From Chlorocebus sabaeus (lineage: Eukaryota; Chordata; Mammalia; Primates; Cercopithecidae): a stretch of 64,000 nt of DNA. The notes beneath the pieces are model-generated. The model did no database searches. It saw only the letters and a program-made list of their open reading frames with translations, and was not told the origin of the DNA. The DNA lies in assembly GCF_047675955.1 (NCBI RefSeq), contig NC_132910.1, forward strand, positions 111,273,143 to 111,337,142, written 5' to 3'. Within the stretch, counting starts at the first letter, position 1. Each line of letters starts with the position of its first letter. Shown here in pieces: positions 44,853-57,480 of this stretch. The position numbers and the translations under genes are program-made.

Positions 44853-46152
44853 TTGGTATAAATGTCTGAAATCTAGAAGAGATGCGGTATTGCCTGTTTC
44901 TTGTATTATTTTAGTAAAGAATTAAAGGGATTGCACTGTGGCTCTCTCATTACAAGGAGACAGTGTAGATATTCTGCCAGTTTCCAACTATGGTTAATTC
45001 ATATTTTTGTGAGAAGTGAAAGAAATAAACAAGAATAGAATCAGAAATGTACTCTTAATATTTTGTGAGATATAATTGAACCAAAATTTCTTCATCTTTT
45101 GCCAAACCACAGTGACTTTCCATGACTCAAAAGATCCGTATCAGCTCAAAGTCCATGAACCACATTCTCTGCAGGCTGCTTCCTCTTCTCTGCATGTTTA
45201 CATGTGTAGGTGGCCACAAGTCACACAAGCACACCTGTGACAATGTCAGAATGTTCTTTCTCATAGGAATGCTGTTTTCCCTTTATTTAAGGAGTTTTGT
45301 GTCTGTAAACTGACTCAGGGTTAGAAACGGGGTGAAGAATCCTGATTCTTCATTGTAGTGACTTCAGTCAGCTCACTTTTCTCCAGACCTGGAGGTTTTT
45401 TGTTTTGTTTTGAAACTTATTTTCTTTAATTTTTTTATGGCCAGTCTAACAAGACTTCATTAGATTGTTCATCTATTTTAGTTCTAGGGGTGTCATGATC
45501 AATTGGCCCCCGCCAAAGAACCTGCAGTTCACACCATTTTGATTACAGTGCTGACTGTGCTATTCACACCGGTAGTCATGCCAGTTCTGCCTGTAGCAGT
45601 TATTTGCCGTGGTGAATGAATATGCAAGTACAGAATCACTGAAGAAGAATACAGAAAATACAAAACTGATCTAGTTATTTCTCACAGAATATAATTTAAT
45701 ACAAGCAGCTAGGAATAGGCCTTAAGTTCATACTCATGTTGTTATAACAGAGAAGTCATTAAGTACTGCAGCCACAACTGCTATTTCTGAGACTCTCACT
45801 TTTAATACTGCCTCTGACAAACTTAAAGCTAAGTCACTAGAAAACAGAATCTAGATATATCTATTTCACATTTTTACTTGCAATGATCTCTGCCTCCATT
45901 CTGCTTCACCCCTGCCTCCACCTGTACAATTGATAAATAAGAATTGTATATATTTACGGTTACTCTCAGTAAATTTCAAGTAGACAGTACAGTATTTGCC
46001 ATTTATATCTTTTCAAGTCTTATTCTGTTGAATCTAATTGAGGCAATCTATTTTTCATCTAGAAGTTTAGTTGCAAAAGTTGTGAAAATGTACTTTTTGT
46101 TTTGAATCCTTTCAATATAGCAAGGTAGAGTCCTTTCTCTAAGAGTTACTTT
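44853..46152. other. Unassigned; possible unique sequence
   Basis: No repeat recognised. The segment 45485-45625 is GC-richer (GGCCCCCGCCAAAGAACC) and not repeat-like, but shows no open frame of note. Confidence 0.4.
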
Positions 46153-46161
46153 GCCTCTAAA

Positions 46162-46164
<3 letters not shown>

Positions 46165-46217
<53 letters not shown>

Positions 46218-46496
46218 AGATATGGTCTCGCTATTTCTCCAGGCTGGAGTGCAGTGGAGCAATCTTGGCTCACTGCAACCTCCGCCTCCATAGTTCAAGC
46301 TATTCTCCTGCCTCAGCCTCCTGAGTAGCTGGGACTACAGGTGCGTGCTACCATGCCCAGCTAAATTTTTGTATTTTTAGTAGTGACAGATTTTCATCAT
46401 GTTGGCCAGGATGGTCTCGATCTCTTGACCTCATGATCCACCTGCCGTGGCCTCCCAAAGTGCTGGGATTACAGGCGTGAGTCACTGTGCCGGGCC
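46165..46496 (-). mobile_element. Alu, antisense, with 52-base T tail
   Basis: The tail is an uninterrupted T run at 46165-46216. A complete antisense Alu follows, to GTGCCGGGCC. Direct repeats GCCTCTAAATACT (46153-46165) and GCCTCTAATTACT (46494-46506) overlap the element ends and differ at one base. S- or Y-type. Confidence 0.92.
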
Positions 46497-46506
46497 TCTA
46501 ATTACT

Positions 46507-48356
46507 ATTTATTTGCTTGTGCTTTCAGTATAATATCAGTAGCATAAAAAGTTGTCAGCAAGATAATTGGCAAAATGTGATGAAAAATTATAATAACTCT
46601 TTTGAAGATTTGTGGTGTGCTAAGCACTGTTTTTAATATATTGCATGTATTAACTCTCATGTTTTATGACAACTTTACTGAGTACTATAATTACTTCATT
46701 TTATAGGAAAGTAAACTGAAACATGAAATATTAAAGAAAACATCAAATATGACAGCAGTAAGTGGCACAACTGGGTGTCTAATATAACCAGTGTGTATTT
46801 CCAGAACACATGTCCTGAACCATGTTGGGAGATGGATGTGATATACCATCTCCACTTTAATATTTTCTAAGAATGAGGCTCCACCTTGCTGGTCACTGAT
46901 CATTCTCTTGGCAATCTCTCCACAACTGTAGCAAGAATTCTACATTCTAAAACATTCTGAAAATGTGGAGTCTCTTAACCTGTTTTTTTAGTTCCTTTTT
47001 AAGACTTGCTAGGCACTCTTCCTTATAATCACTAAATTAACTAATTTCATATATTCTAAATAAACTTAATACCTCACTTTCTTAATGGAAAATTTATTAA
47101 AAATAAGGATGTCCAACATGTATTCAAATATATCAAGTATTTGTTTATTTATTGACCGATTTATTGCGAGTTCTGGTGACAGAGACAATCATGTTAAGTT
47201 TTTGCAGGAAGAAGAAGTATATCACTTTTGTATTTGAAGTAACTTTAGAGGTTATAAAACTAATTTTGGACATCAAAATATATTTCCTAATACATTGTTT
47301 TTCTTTCCATTATAAAAACTTATCTTTCACTATCAGAGTTGTTTTGGGATAATATATACATTGAATTAAAGACTGAAACAAAAGAGAAAGAAGGATAAAT
47401 ATAAACTAAGATAATTAAAAGAGGCAGACATTAGATAATCTGATGTAAGAAAGATACCTTTCAAGTTAGAAATTAATTAATTAACTTTCCTGTAAATGTA
47501 TGTAATAGAAGCATTAGGATCATGGCACATGTGTGATTCTCTCAACAGGGAGAATGTGGTCAATCAGTTGATGCTCTAATGGGGACAATGTGGGTAACCC
47601 TTGCTTGCACATCTGGATTGTCCAAGTAACTGGTAGTGGATGAAGTTGGAAAGACAATATATATATCATTGTATATAAACACAAATTTGCAAGCATTTAC
47701 CTTGTGCCCCATGGGGATATCTGTGACACAAGTCTGACTTCTGTAAGCCCCAAATGTTTCATTTCTGAAAATAGACCACTGGTTGCTAGGATTCCTTTAA
47801 AATGCTCTGAAATTCTACTAGTTGATAATATTATTCTATGTAGTTGAAAGGATGGATGGTTCAATCCTCATATTTTGGTACTCATATTTCTTAAAAATAA
47901 CAGAATCAAAGAATAATTTGATTTAATTCATATAGGTGATGTTTACCACCGAAATATTTGGGATTATCATACACTTCCAATCTGAGGGGCTTCTTTTGAA
48001 CACAGTAGATCTTGTATAAAATGGCATTCATCACTTCACTATCTCAAAAACTGATCCTTACTAATTCTACTAATTGTTTTAAACTTTAGCTTCAATATTA
48101 TCAACTCAGATTAGAACTGTCTGATAAACTTAATGAACAGAGATTTTTATATTTTATTTATATTTTATATTTTATTTGATATATCTTCCAAAGAAAGAGG
48201 ACTATATTAATGTTTGATATTTTTCTATTTAGATGCAACTGTGAAACCTGGACCCTATTTTTATGTTTAACATCAAATATAGAAAATAAATTTATTTTAT
48301 GAGACTGTCCTATGATATTCTTTCACTAACCAGACAGTTCACAAATTTATTAATAG
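46507..48356. other. AT-rich sequence, nothing recognised
   Basis: Mostly AT-rich and possibly unique. Open frames such as 46691-46903 (-) and 47152-47352 (+) have no family signature. Confidence 0.4.
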
Positions 48357-48371
48357 AAATGAGTGAATTTA

Positions 48372-48516
48372 AGGCCAAGCACTATGAGTCACACCTGTAA
48401 TCTCAGCACTTTGGGAGGGCTGAGGTGGAAGGATCACTTGAGCCTAAGAGTTTGAGACCAGCCTGGGCAACATATTGAGACCCTGTCTCTACAAAAAAAT
48501 AAAATAAATAAAATAC
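48372..48516 (+). mobile_element. Free left Alu monomer (FLAM-like)
   Basis: Only the left monomer is present (GGCCAAGCACTATGAGTCAC to GAGACCCTGTCTCTAC), followed directly by an A-rich tail. Flanks starting AAATGAG and ending TTTA occur on both sides (48357-48371 and 48517-48531) with a few mismatches. The monomer therefore looks like a complete old insertion and not a cut-down dimer. Confidence 0.7.
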
Positions 48517-48531
48517 AAATGAGCCAGTTTA

Positions 48532-49422
48532 TTGTCATTGCTTTAAAAGAGGCCAATAAAGCAAACAAACATTTAGTAGTCACTATAACAAGTAGCAGTT
48601 ATGGGTAATCGAACTGTCCAAATATGATTGAATATATAAAATAACCAAAACATTTTATGCATACTCTAGAACATATAATATTAAATAAAAATTTTTGAAT
48701 CATGAGCCATTGCATCAATATTCTAACTGGTATACTAGTTTGCAAAAAGTAAAAAGAAAGGTCTAACCATCCTGGCATATTGCAATAATGTGTAATAAAA
48801 ATTCCCTTCCTAAACTCTCTTCAGCTATTATAGAATATCTTTCTGTGTCACAAAAATGCCCTTTTTCTGTCTTGTGACACTTGACCCAACTCTAAAAATT
48901 AAACTCCTTTAAGTTGCCAACCTTTTTGAACTCCATTTTCACTGAACACTATTAATTCAATTAATCATATCCTATTTCTATTGACTGATCGCACCTTGTC
49001 ATTCCTGGGGAAGTAATGGAACTGAAACTGACATGCTTTTATTTCCTTTTATATTTTAAAACTGCAATAATTTGGCATAGTTATGTCCCGTTTCCTACTT
49101 CACGCATTTATGGGAACTTCATTTAAAAACAGAGATAACTGAATTCATTCTGAGCAATGCTTGTCACAGTATAAATGAATCCCTTTTGAATTTTTAGGTT
49201 AAGGAAGATTTGCAATTATCAGCTCATTAAGTATAATTTGAAAATTTTATTGGATAAATATGCTATTTTATCTGGTATATATTTTTAATTTGGTCACAGA
49301 TTATTCTGGATACCATTTACTGTCATTTATTGAATTAAAATTCTTAACTAAATCTCCTGCTTCAGAAAAATTAACTTTGGCTTTTCTCCTCTTTTTAAAT
49401 TGCAGAGAATCCAGTTGAAAGC
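48532..49422. other. Unassigned AT-rich sequence
   Basis: No repeat or gene recognised. Confidence 0.4.
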
Positions 49423-49840
49423 TACTATAGTTTGGACATTTGACCCTCCAACCAGCATGTTGAAATTTGATCCACAATGTTGGAGGTGGGGCCTAATTGG
49501 AGGTGTTTGGATCATGGTGGTAGATACTTCATGAATGGCTTGCTACTGTCCTCCTGGAAATTAGTAGGTTCTCATCTATTTTCTCAAAAATAGCTAGTTG
49601 CTAGCCCCTCACCTCCCCTTCTCTCTTGCTTTCTCTCTCTTTTGCATGTGATCTGTGACCATGTCCTGCTCTCTTTGCCTTCCACCATGAGTGGAAGCAG
49701 CCTGAGTCCCTCAGTAGAAGCAGATGCTGGTTCCATGCTTCTTGTGAAACCTGCAGAACTGTGAGTGAAATAAACCTCTTTTCCTTATAAATTACCCAAC
49801 CTCAGGTATTGCTTGATAGCAATACAAATGGACTAAGATA
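49423..49840 (+). mobile_element. MST/THE1-type MaLR solo LTR
   Basis: CTATAGTTTGGACATTTGAC, GTTGAAATTTGATCCACAAT, GGAGGTGGGGCCTAATTGG, CTTCTTGTGAAACCTGCAG and GGACTAAGATA are the ordered landmarks of MaLR LTRs. AATAAA lies at 49769-49774. The terminal TG and CA have mutated to TA and TA. No internal MaLR sequence is attached. Confidence 0.92.
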
Positions 49841-50737
49841 ATTACCTATTTGAAAACATGCTTAGCTATGTGTATATTTAGGCAAAACTTCCAATGAATT
49901 ATCAATACTCGTTTGCATGATTTATTTTTAGTGTTTTCCTTCTTATTTTACAAATAAGATTACAAAGATGAGACTCTAGCTTTCAAATGTGATATTTACG
50001 AAAATGTATTTAGAAATTGTGGCATCTCACGAATATTAGAAAGTTTTTTTAAGGAATCTACTCTCAGATTTTTTATTCTAATTTAATGAAACAAGTTTAA
50101 ATGCACAAAATTGAATAATGGTGGCTCTCTAGGGTTTTGTTTATTTTCACTAAAAGCTTCAACATATTTTTGCCACTGACTTTTTATGGAGAGGTGCTTT
50201 GAGCCAGTAAGTATAACTGACTTGATTTCCTTCCTCTCTTTTTTACACACTAGTCTTTAAATGTCTTTATTAATAAGCAACTATCTAGCCAAATATGAAT
50301 ATGATAAAGGAGATAAGTATTGGTAAATAATTTTTTTAAAATGGCTTGTCAACTTGAAAAAAACCAAGTGTTGCATATTAAAGTAGATCAAAACAAAATA
50401 AACCATTTTAAACAATTAATTGTGACTTACAAGCAAAAACTCAAACAATGTGCTATTGCAATTGTGGACTGAACTTTGTTTTCATATATTCAGTTGGGTG
50501 GATACATTACATTCTTATTTACTTGGGTAGATTTTAAATCCCTTTACCAGAATCTTAAAAATTCTTACTTTACTTTCTATGCATTACTCTGCCATGACTC
50601 AGTTCTATAGAAGATGATGAAAAACAGTTGTTGTTGCTTTTTTCATTAAAGAATGAAGTAACTCCATTTACAGGCAAAACCTACAAGTAGTTGTCAAAAC
50701 AAGAGCTTTTAATCTGATGGTAAACCATGAGCAGTTT
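49841..50737. other. AT-rich sequence, nothing recognised
   Basis: No repeat or gene recognised. Confidence 0.4.
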
Positions 50738-51795
50738 TTTGTTTTTTTTAAAAAAATAAACTTGTTTTGCAATAATTTAGTTTCACATAAACGTTACAAA
50801 ATTAGTACAGAAGTTTCCTGTATACCTCTCACCCATTTTCTCTTATTATAAACATCTTGCATCAATATGTTATATTTATTCCAACTAATAATATAACATT
50901 GATACAGTGTTATGAACTAAAGCTTTTACGTATTTAGATTTTCTTAGTTTTTACCTAATGTTCTTTCTCTGTTTCAGAGTTCCATGAAGGATATATGACA
51001 TTTAGTTCTCATGACCCCTTAGGCTTCTGTAGCCTGTGACAGTTTCTCAAACTTGCCTTGTTTCTGATAATCTTGTCAGTTGGAGGAGCATTGACCAGCT
51101 GTTTTGTAGAATGCTTCTCAATGTGGGTTTGTCTGATTTTTTTTTAATGGTTAGACTTTGGTGATATTTTCAGAGGGAAGGAGGAAGATTACAGAGGCAG
51201 AGTGCTATTCTCATCACATCATATCAAGAATACATGGTATGAACATGTCATTAATAATATTAACTATGATCACATGGCTGAAGTAGTAGTTCTCATTTTT
51301 CTTCACTGTAACACTACTTTTTTCCTATTTTCACACTATATTCTTTGAAAATAAGTCACTTTGAGCAGCCCACACTTAAGCAGCACTTCTTGAGAAGGTA
51401 TTATCTATGTAAGTTATTTGGATTATTCTGATGTTATATTTATCTATTCTGCTCTATTCATGTATTGAATCAGCTGTTTATATAAAGATGAGTATTTATT
51501 TTAAACTTCTGGTTTTAATTCAGTCTGTTTTTTGTTTCTCAAACTCTTCTAGCTTTGGCCACTGGAAGCTCTTCCAGTTGGCTCCTGTGTCCCCTTGACA
51601 CACCCTTTTGTGTCTTTTTTTTTTTTTTTTTTTCGTCTTTTTGTTTTGTTAATCCTTATTTTCTGGCACTACTTCAGGCCCAGTGTCTACATTTCTTGTC
51701 TCAGTTCTAGAATTAACCATGGCCTCAAGGAGCCCTGGGTCCTTTTACTACAACGTGTTATCAGAAGGGCTCATTGGTACTGGTATGAACTGACA
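50738..51795 (-). mobile_element. Ancient L1-type LINE fragment, antisense
   Basis: The words TACAAAATTAGTACAGAAG, CTGTATACCTCTCACCC, CTCATGACCCCTTAGGCTTC, TCATCACATCATATCAAG, GCAGCCCACACTTAAG and GTTGGCTCCTGTGTCCC occur in the order known for a common old mammalian L1-derived repeat read in antisense. A T-run lies at 51618-51634. Old, no open frame. The exact subfamily and whether this is the 3' end are uncertain. Confidence 0.55.
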
Positions 51796-52335
51796 TTGAG
51801 GGAACAAAACAGTCAATGACTTAGAATTTCATGGATAATCTAACTCAATTGTCCCTGTTGAAACCTCTGACCCGTGTTTAGGGGTAGTATTAAATGGTTA
51901 GCTTCTCTGCCCCTATCTATGTGTGTGACCATAAGGATGTCAATATAACTTTTAGATCCCAATTACTTCATCTGTAAAATAATGAGCAAAATTAATAAAC
52001 AGGGACTCTCCGAGAAGACAAAACAATCTTATCTTTAGTGTTTGGTGAACATAGTTTGAACTATATTCAAAGTTATAGAATTTGGTCTTTTCCATCATAT
52101 AAATGTCCCTAAGATAGCTGATTTGCAACTAACTGATCACAAATCTTGTAAAAATTCCTTAAAATTGAATTATTAGTTCTCTTGAGCTGTTAATGAGTCT
52201 TGCAATACAAGACCCAACCAACAATACAAGCAAGTGATAGACATGCAAATACTCAAAAATACATAGATGCAATTCACATAAAAACAAACCACATGTGCAT
52301 ATGCATTTTTAAAACAATGACAAAGGTAGTTTTAG
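51796..52335. other. Unassigned
   Basis: No repeat or gene recognised. Confidence 0.4.
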
Positions 52336-52980
52336 TCTTTAGCAACAAATTAAGTGTGCCACCATGGACTCAGGGAAGGGGCACCTGTGCCAATGTCTCT
52401 CTGTTCCCTTGCAGGCATTTTCCCACCCTTCTCCATCATGATATTTAAACCCCAGAGGAGGTACGTAAATGTCCACATTCCTCAGAACAACATTAGGGCT
52501 CCCCAAGTGTGGCTAGGCTTCCAGTGGCCCAGGAGTTGCAGTTTTCTCCCGGATGAAAATTTGGATCCTGGTTCCCACTGCAGGCTTTTGTTTTTAAGGC
52601 ACACATCATGAGGTAGATGTCAGGAAGTGGCCTCAGAGCATCAGGGTCACCCGTGTTGCCTGCAAAAAATCCTAGTTAAGCACACTGTTGTCCTCTTTGA
52701 TATTTGAAATGGAGAGGCTGGTGGAGGTCCATGGGGCATTTGTTGACTAGCTCCTTTTGAAAAACAAAATTTTGAGTAATGCAAACACTACTGGCTTTAT
52801 GTCCTCTTTCACCAGGTCAAGAGCCATTGACTTTCAGACTTTCTTGATGGAGTTCCACTGCAGCCCTGGCTTAATTTTCTTCTTCTGTGGCCAGGAATCC
52901 TCCTAGATAATGAGATAGATGCCATTTGCTGTGTTCAGCAGCTCTTACCTGGACTTCTCTTCCAGATGCAGTAGGTATAC
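52336..52980. other. GC-richer segment of unknown origin
   Basis: Stands out from AT-rich flanks and does not resemble any repeat I know. It contains ordinary-complexity sequence on both strands. The plus-strand frames 52200-52448 and 52354-52611 are open but show no family signature. Read on the minus strand, several short stretches look protein-like but are interrupted by stops. An old processed pseudogene is possible. I do not assign a parent gene. Confidence 0.35.
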
Positions 52981-53019
52981 AAACTTGTGTAATTTTATCT
53001 TTATCTATTCAGAGAGATA

Positions 53020-53049
53020 ATTATCTAGATATAGATCTATCTAGATAAT
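53020..53049. other. Inverted repeat, 11-bp stem
   Basis: ATTATCTAGAT (53020-53030) and ATCTAGATAAT (53039-53049) are exact reverse complements with an 8-base loop. AT-rich, with no further sign of function. Confidence 0.85.
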
Positions 53050-55632
53050 AATAGAGATTATATAGATGGAAAATGACTAACCAAGTTAATCAGAGAAATG
53101 AAAGCATACCTGATAATACACCATTTCATGGCAATTTTGGCAAAATTAATCTTTTTCTTAATTTTAATTTCCACTATTAGCAGAAACAAATAAGCCCTCA
53201 CATGCTGCCATAAACTTAGTGAGAGAATAAATTGGTATGGCATCGTTAATGAAATATGAGGCAAAATCAGTCAAGAGTCTTGCAATTCTTCATATACTTC
53301 AATCAGTAATCTCATGCATTGACGTCATCCTAAATTAAATTCAATAAGATACTATTAATATGAAGAGTGCAGGCATAGAAATCAATATCTTAGATTTGAA
53401 TCTTAACTCTTAAACCTCAGTTTTTTCTTCTGTAAAACAGTTATTGATAATAGTACTGACTCAGAGGATTATTCTTAGTATCACATAGTAAGCTATCAAA
53501 AATATTAATGTTTAATTAAAGTATAATTACTATAGTTTAATTTATAATAAAATTTCTATATATGAAGGAAGAAATTTATATGATAAAATATTATGTAGAC
53601 AATGAAAGCTGTTTTGAACATGACATTTATTTATTTCCTTATACATCTTTCTATTTTCAAACTTTTCTACTGGGATCATGTATTATATTAGAAGTATATA
53701 TTTACAGATAATTGTGCCATTCATTGTAAATACAATGAAATGATAGAATTAGTGTACATTATGCCCCTTCCAGCTCTTAACGCAATATTTCAACTACATT
53801 TACTTAAAAATGTGATTAGCATATAAAATGAATGCACACTTCCTAATGTTATTATACCTACTTTGTACAATCTTTTTTTTTTTTCTCTCTCAAGCACCAT
53901 TTAACTTTGTGTATTTTTTTGGTTTCAATGTTTCCCTTTCCCTAATGAGAAACATTTTTTTTCTGTGTTCCTCCCACCTCCAGCAATGTTGGTTTCTTAA
54001 CCTTTAAGACCAATGTTAGCTTGACCTTTCAGACACCCAGTAACACCCAGATGTGTTGAGCAATTATAAAAGAGACTCCCTCATTGGGAGGGCTCTCATA
54101 TCATCCCACATATAAAGTACTTTCAGCCTTATTTCCCAAGTGTGGAAATAAAGGGTAGATGGAATGTCTGCTTTTCACTTATTCTCAATGCTAAAGGCAC
54201 ACTTTATTTTCTTCTGTGGTCCTAAGTCCACTTCAGCTTTTATGCTTTTGCCACAGGAATTCTGACATGCACGATAGCTTAGAAAACAAATAATGTCAGA
54301 TCTATTCGTCATGTTGCCTCAGTCTCTTACAGCCAAGATTTAAACCAAGTATATTTTTGGTTTTATAATTCATATAATCAGAATGGCTTAGAGTAAGTCA
54401 ATCCTCCTTGTGCCTCCCCGCCAACCTTTCTATTTTGGCCACATTCCTTCAATTTATCCTACTCAAAATCTAAATGACAAAAAAAATACTTTTATGTAAT
54501 GGATGACAAGACTACTTTCTGACTCTCAGGATTAGCAAGTTTTTCAAAGTGCTTTATTTCTGTTTACTACAGCTTCAATTTATACAGGTATTGTGTAAAC
54601 AACAAAAATGTTTTAAAAACAGATTCTTAGCCAGTTGGAGGATACAATGCTTCTGATTTTTGTTTTCTATTTTAAAAATTAATGATAATCATTCACTTTG
54701 GGTTTGGAAGGTTTTAGAGAGCACAATTAAAGAGCAAGGTATAAGTACGCTTGCCAGGTATCCTCTATACACAGAACATGACCTGTATTTAATGCCTTTA
54801 TCTTATGTTTTGCAATGACTGTCATGACTCCATAAGCATCTCATATTCAGATTTTCAAACTATTATCAAAGGTAACAGCATTCTGTTTTACTTACTAAAT
54901 CTGGCAACCCCAAACATAGCCCATTTTACTATAAATACTGATTAAACAGGTTTTAAAATATAATTTATCTCTTTTGTGATTTCAAATTCTTTTAGGTAAG
55001 ATAAAAGCATACATATTAAATATTTATCTTAAAAACATAATAGAAACAAATCGGCAAGGAAAGAGCATTTCTACTTTTACATTTATTTGACTGGGTCATT
55101 AATCAACTAATCACCCGTCCAGCTGGCATTACTATACTCTTAATATTGAAGCCTGTGATATTGTCTAGTCTCTAAAATGTAAAAGACATTGCTTCTCTCA
55201 TTGGGCCACCACACTGCAAGCACTGAGATGTGGCTACTCTCTGGACACCTCTCCTGTCTTAAATTCTGTGTCTCCTACATCTAGTAGTAGTCATATGCAA
55301 GTCTAACCAAGATTTACAGATGCTTGTTTGAAATCTTTGTGACAGTAACAAAAATATCAAGACAGAGTGATAGACAACCTAGGAAGGGAGACTTTGAGGC
55401 CTGAAAAAAAAAAAAAAAGACAGACAAGGAAAGGGTGCTTGGGTAGTTAATGTTGACAAGGGTTTAAGTTACAGGGTCTGGTCTGCCTTCCTTTATATTC
55501 CAGAGAATAATTATCATCCAGACCCCTTTCTTTCTGCCATAGCCCTTTCCAACAGGATACTTACTGCTCAGTCACTATTTTCTCACACTTTCTGCTCTCA
55601 TTCTCTCTTACTGGCTGTAGGATTTTAGGAAG
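53050..55632. other. AT-rich sequence, nothing recognised
   Basis: Largely without recognised repeats, and may be unique sequence. Short homopolymer runs are at 53872-53883 (T) and 55405-55418 (A). Confidence 0.4.
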
Positions 55633-56300
55633 CGCTATGGACTAAATTATGTCCTCTTCTTTCCCCGCAAACACATGTTAAAGTCCTAAATTCTAATATG
55701 ATGCTATTTGGGCATTTGGAGCTGCAGCCTTTTGAAGGTAATTAGGTTTAGATGAGGTCATGAGGGTAGGACATCATGAGATTAGTTGCCTTACAAGGAG
55801 AGACACCTAAGAGCTCTCTATTTTTCCCCCTCCCTCTTTCCCTTTCTCCCTCTTCAAGGGAGGAACCTGATGGGACATGATTGGATCATGGGAGTGGTTT
55901 CCCTCATGCTATTCTTGTGATAGTGACGGAGTTCTCACAAGATCTGATGGTTTAAAGTGTGACACTTCCTCCCTCTTTCTCTCTCTCTTGCAGCCATGAG
56001 AAGACGTGCCTTGCTTCCCCTTCACCTTCTACCAAATTGTAAGTTTCCTGAGGTCTCCTCATCCATGCAGAACTGTGAACCAAACCTCTTTCCTTTATAA
56101 ATTAATCAGTCTCAGGAAGTGTACTGGTGTTAGAACAAACTAATATAGCAGCCCAAAGGGAGCATTCTCAACTAGACACCAACCCTGTTGGCACCTTGAC
56201 CTTGGACTTCCATTCTCTACAATTCTGATAAATACATTCTGTTGTTTAAGCTACTCAGTCTTTTGGTATTTTGTCATGGAAGCTCTAATAAACTATTAGG
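55633..56300 (+). mobile_element. MLT1-type LTR, split by an MST piece
   Basis: The left part (GCTATGGACTAAATTATGTCC, GTTAAAGTCCTAAATTCTAA, TTAGATGAGGTCATGAGGG) and right part (GACACCAACCCTGTTGGCACC, TTCTGTTGTTTAAGCTACTC, GGTATTTTGTCATGG) are MLT1 landmarks in the correct order. A second LTR lies between them at about 55854-56146. Both run in the plus direction. Confidence 0.82.
55854..56146 (+). mobile_element. MST-type MaLR LTR fragment, nested
   Basis: GGAGGAACCTGATGGGACATG, GGTTTCCCTCATGCTATTC, GTGATAGTGACGGAGTTCTC, TGTAAGTTTCCTGAGGTC, CCTCTTTCCTTTATAAATTA and AGAACAAACTAATATA are MST LTR landmarks. The first part of the LTR is missing. It lies inside an MLT1 LTR, so it inserted later. 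Confidence 0.82.
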
Positions 56301-56660
56301 GGTGGTAGCTCTGTTAAAATTCTTTTATCTAATCACTTTTAAAAGTACAGGCAGGCTTCATACTGCTGAGAGGATCCAAACTACCATCACAAGGGACACA
56401 GCTTCGGCCTTCTCATCATGTTTTCAAAACTTGCGAGATTCCGCTTGGGACAGTTTTCATCTTTCAAGGAATTTGTGTGTTTTATGTAAGTTATTAAATT
56501 TATGTTTTTTAAATAGTTTGTAATACTTCCTTATTATTGTCCTATGTTTGTAGAACATTGCTGTATCTGCGTTCTCTCACATTTTTGGTCATTCTTGCCG
56601 GAGATTTATTTGTATTGATCTTTTTAAAACAATAGCCTTGGTATTCACCGATTTTTCTTT

Positions 56661-56994
56661 CCTTTTCTTTTTCTTTTTCTTTCTTCTTCCTCTTTTTTTT
56701 TTTTTTTTTATGGTGTCTCTCTCTGACACTCAGGCTAAAGTGCAGTGGCACGATCATAGCTAGCTGCAGCCTCAACCTCTCAGGCTCAAGTAGTCCTCCC
56801 ACCTCAGTCTCCACAATAGCTGGGACTACAGGTGCACGCCACAAGCCCGGCTAATTTATTTTATTTTTTGTAGAGACTATCTTGATATGTTGCCAGGCTC
56901 TTGCCAGGATCTTGATCTGCTGGACTCAAGCAATCATCCTGCCTTGGCCTCCTAAAGTGCTGGGATTACAGGTGTGAGCCACAGCACCTAGACT
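56661..56994 (-). mobile_element. AluJ-like SINE, antisense
   Basis: A (TTTC)n and T-rich tail (56656-56709), then a diverged antisense Alu from TGGTGTCTCTCTCTGAC to GAGCCACAGCACCTAGAC. Direct repeats GATTTTTCTTT (56650-56660) and GATTTGTCTTT (56995-57005) differ at one base. The wording and decay suggest the J age class. Confidence 0.88.
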
Positions 56995-57265
56995 GATTTG
57001 TCTTTATTGTTTTAAATGTTTTGTCAATTTCTTCCACTTTTGCTCTTCCTTTAACTACTTTATTTCTCCTGCTTGTTTTGGATTTAGTTGATATTCACCT
57101 TCTACAGTTTAAGGTGTAAGCTTAGGTCATTGATTTCAAATTTCTGTCTTTCTAATATAAATATTTAGCTGGAGACTACAAATATAGATATGTTGTGTTT
57201 TTATTTTCATTCGGTTAGAAATATTTTCTAATTTCCTTTTTGCTTTTTCTTTAGTCTGTGGATTA

Positions 57266-57480
57266 TTTACAAATGTAGTACTAAATGTTTTACAAGATAT
57301 ATTTCTGTTATTGCTTTATAGTTTATTTGTATCAAAATTTGTGTGATTTCAATCTGTTTAAATGTATTTAGATTATTGTATGGTCTAGAATATCAGCTAT
57401 CTTGGAAAATATATAACATGTACTTGAAAAAAATGTATATTATAATTTTGTTTCTTGAAGTGCTCTATAAATATCAATTA
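57266..57480. repeat. Duplicated segment, copy 1
   Basis: About 215 bp inside the antisense L1M, strongly similar to 58194-58410 in direct orientation. The shared words ACAAGATATATTTCT and GTATCAAAATTTGTGTGATT are not normal L1 wording in both cases, so this is a local duplication. Confidence 0.85.

Noticed and set aside
56542..56844. Lys/Glu-rich minus-strand frame
   Set aside because: It translates the (TTTC)n tail of an antisense AluJ.
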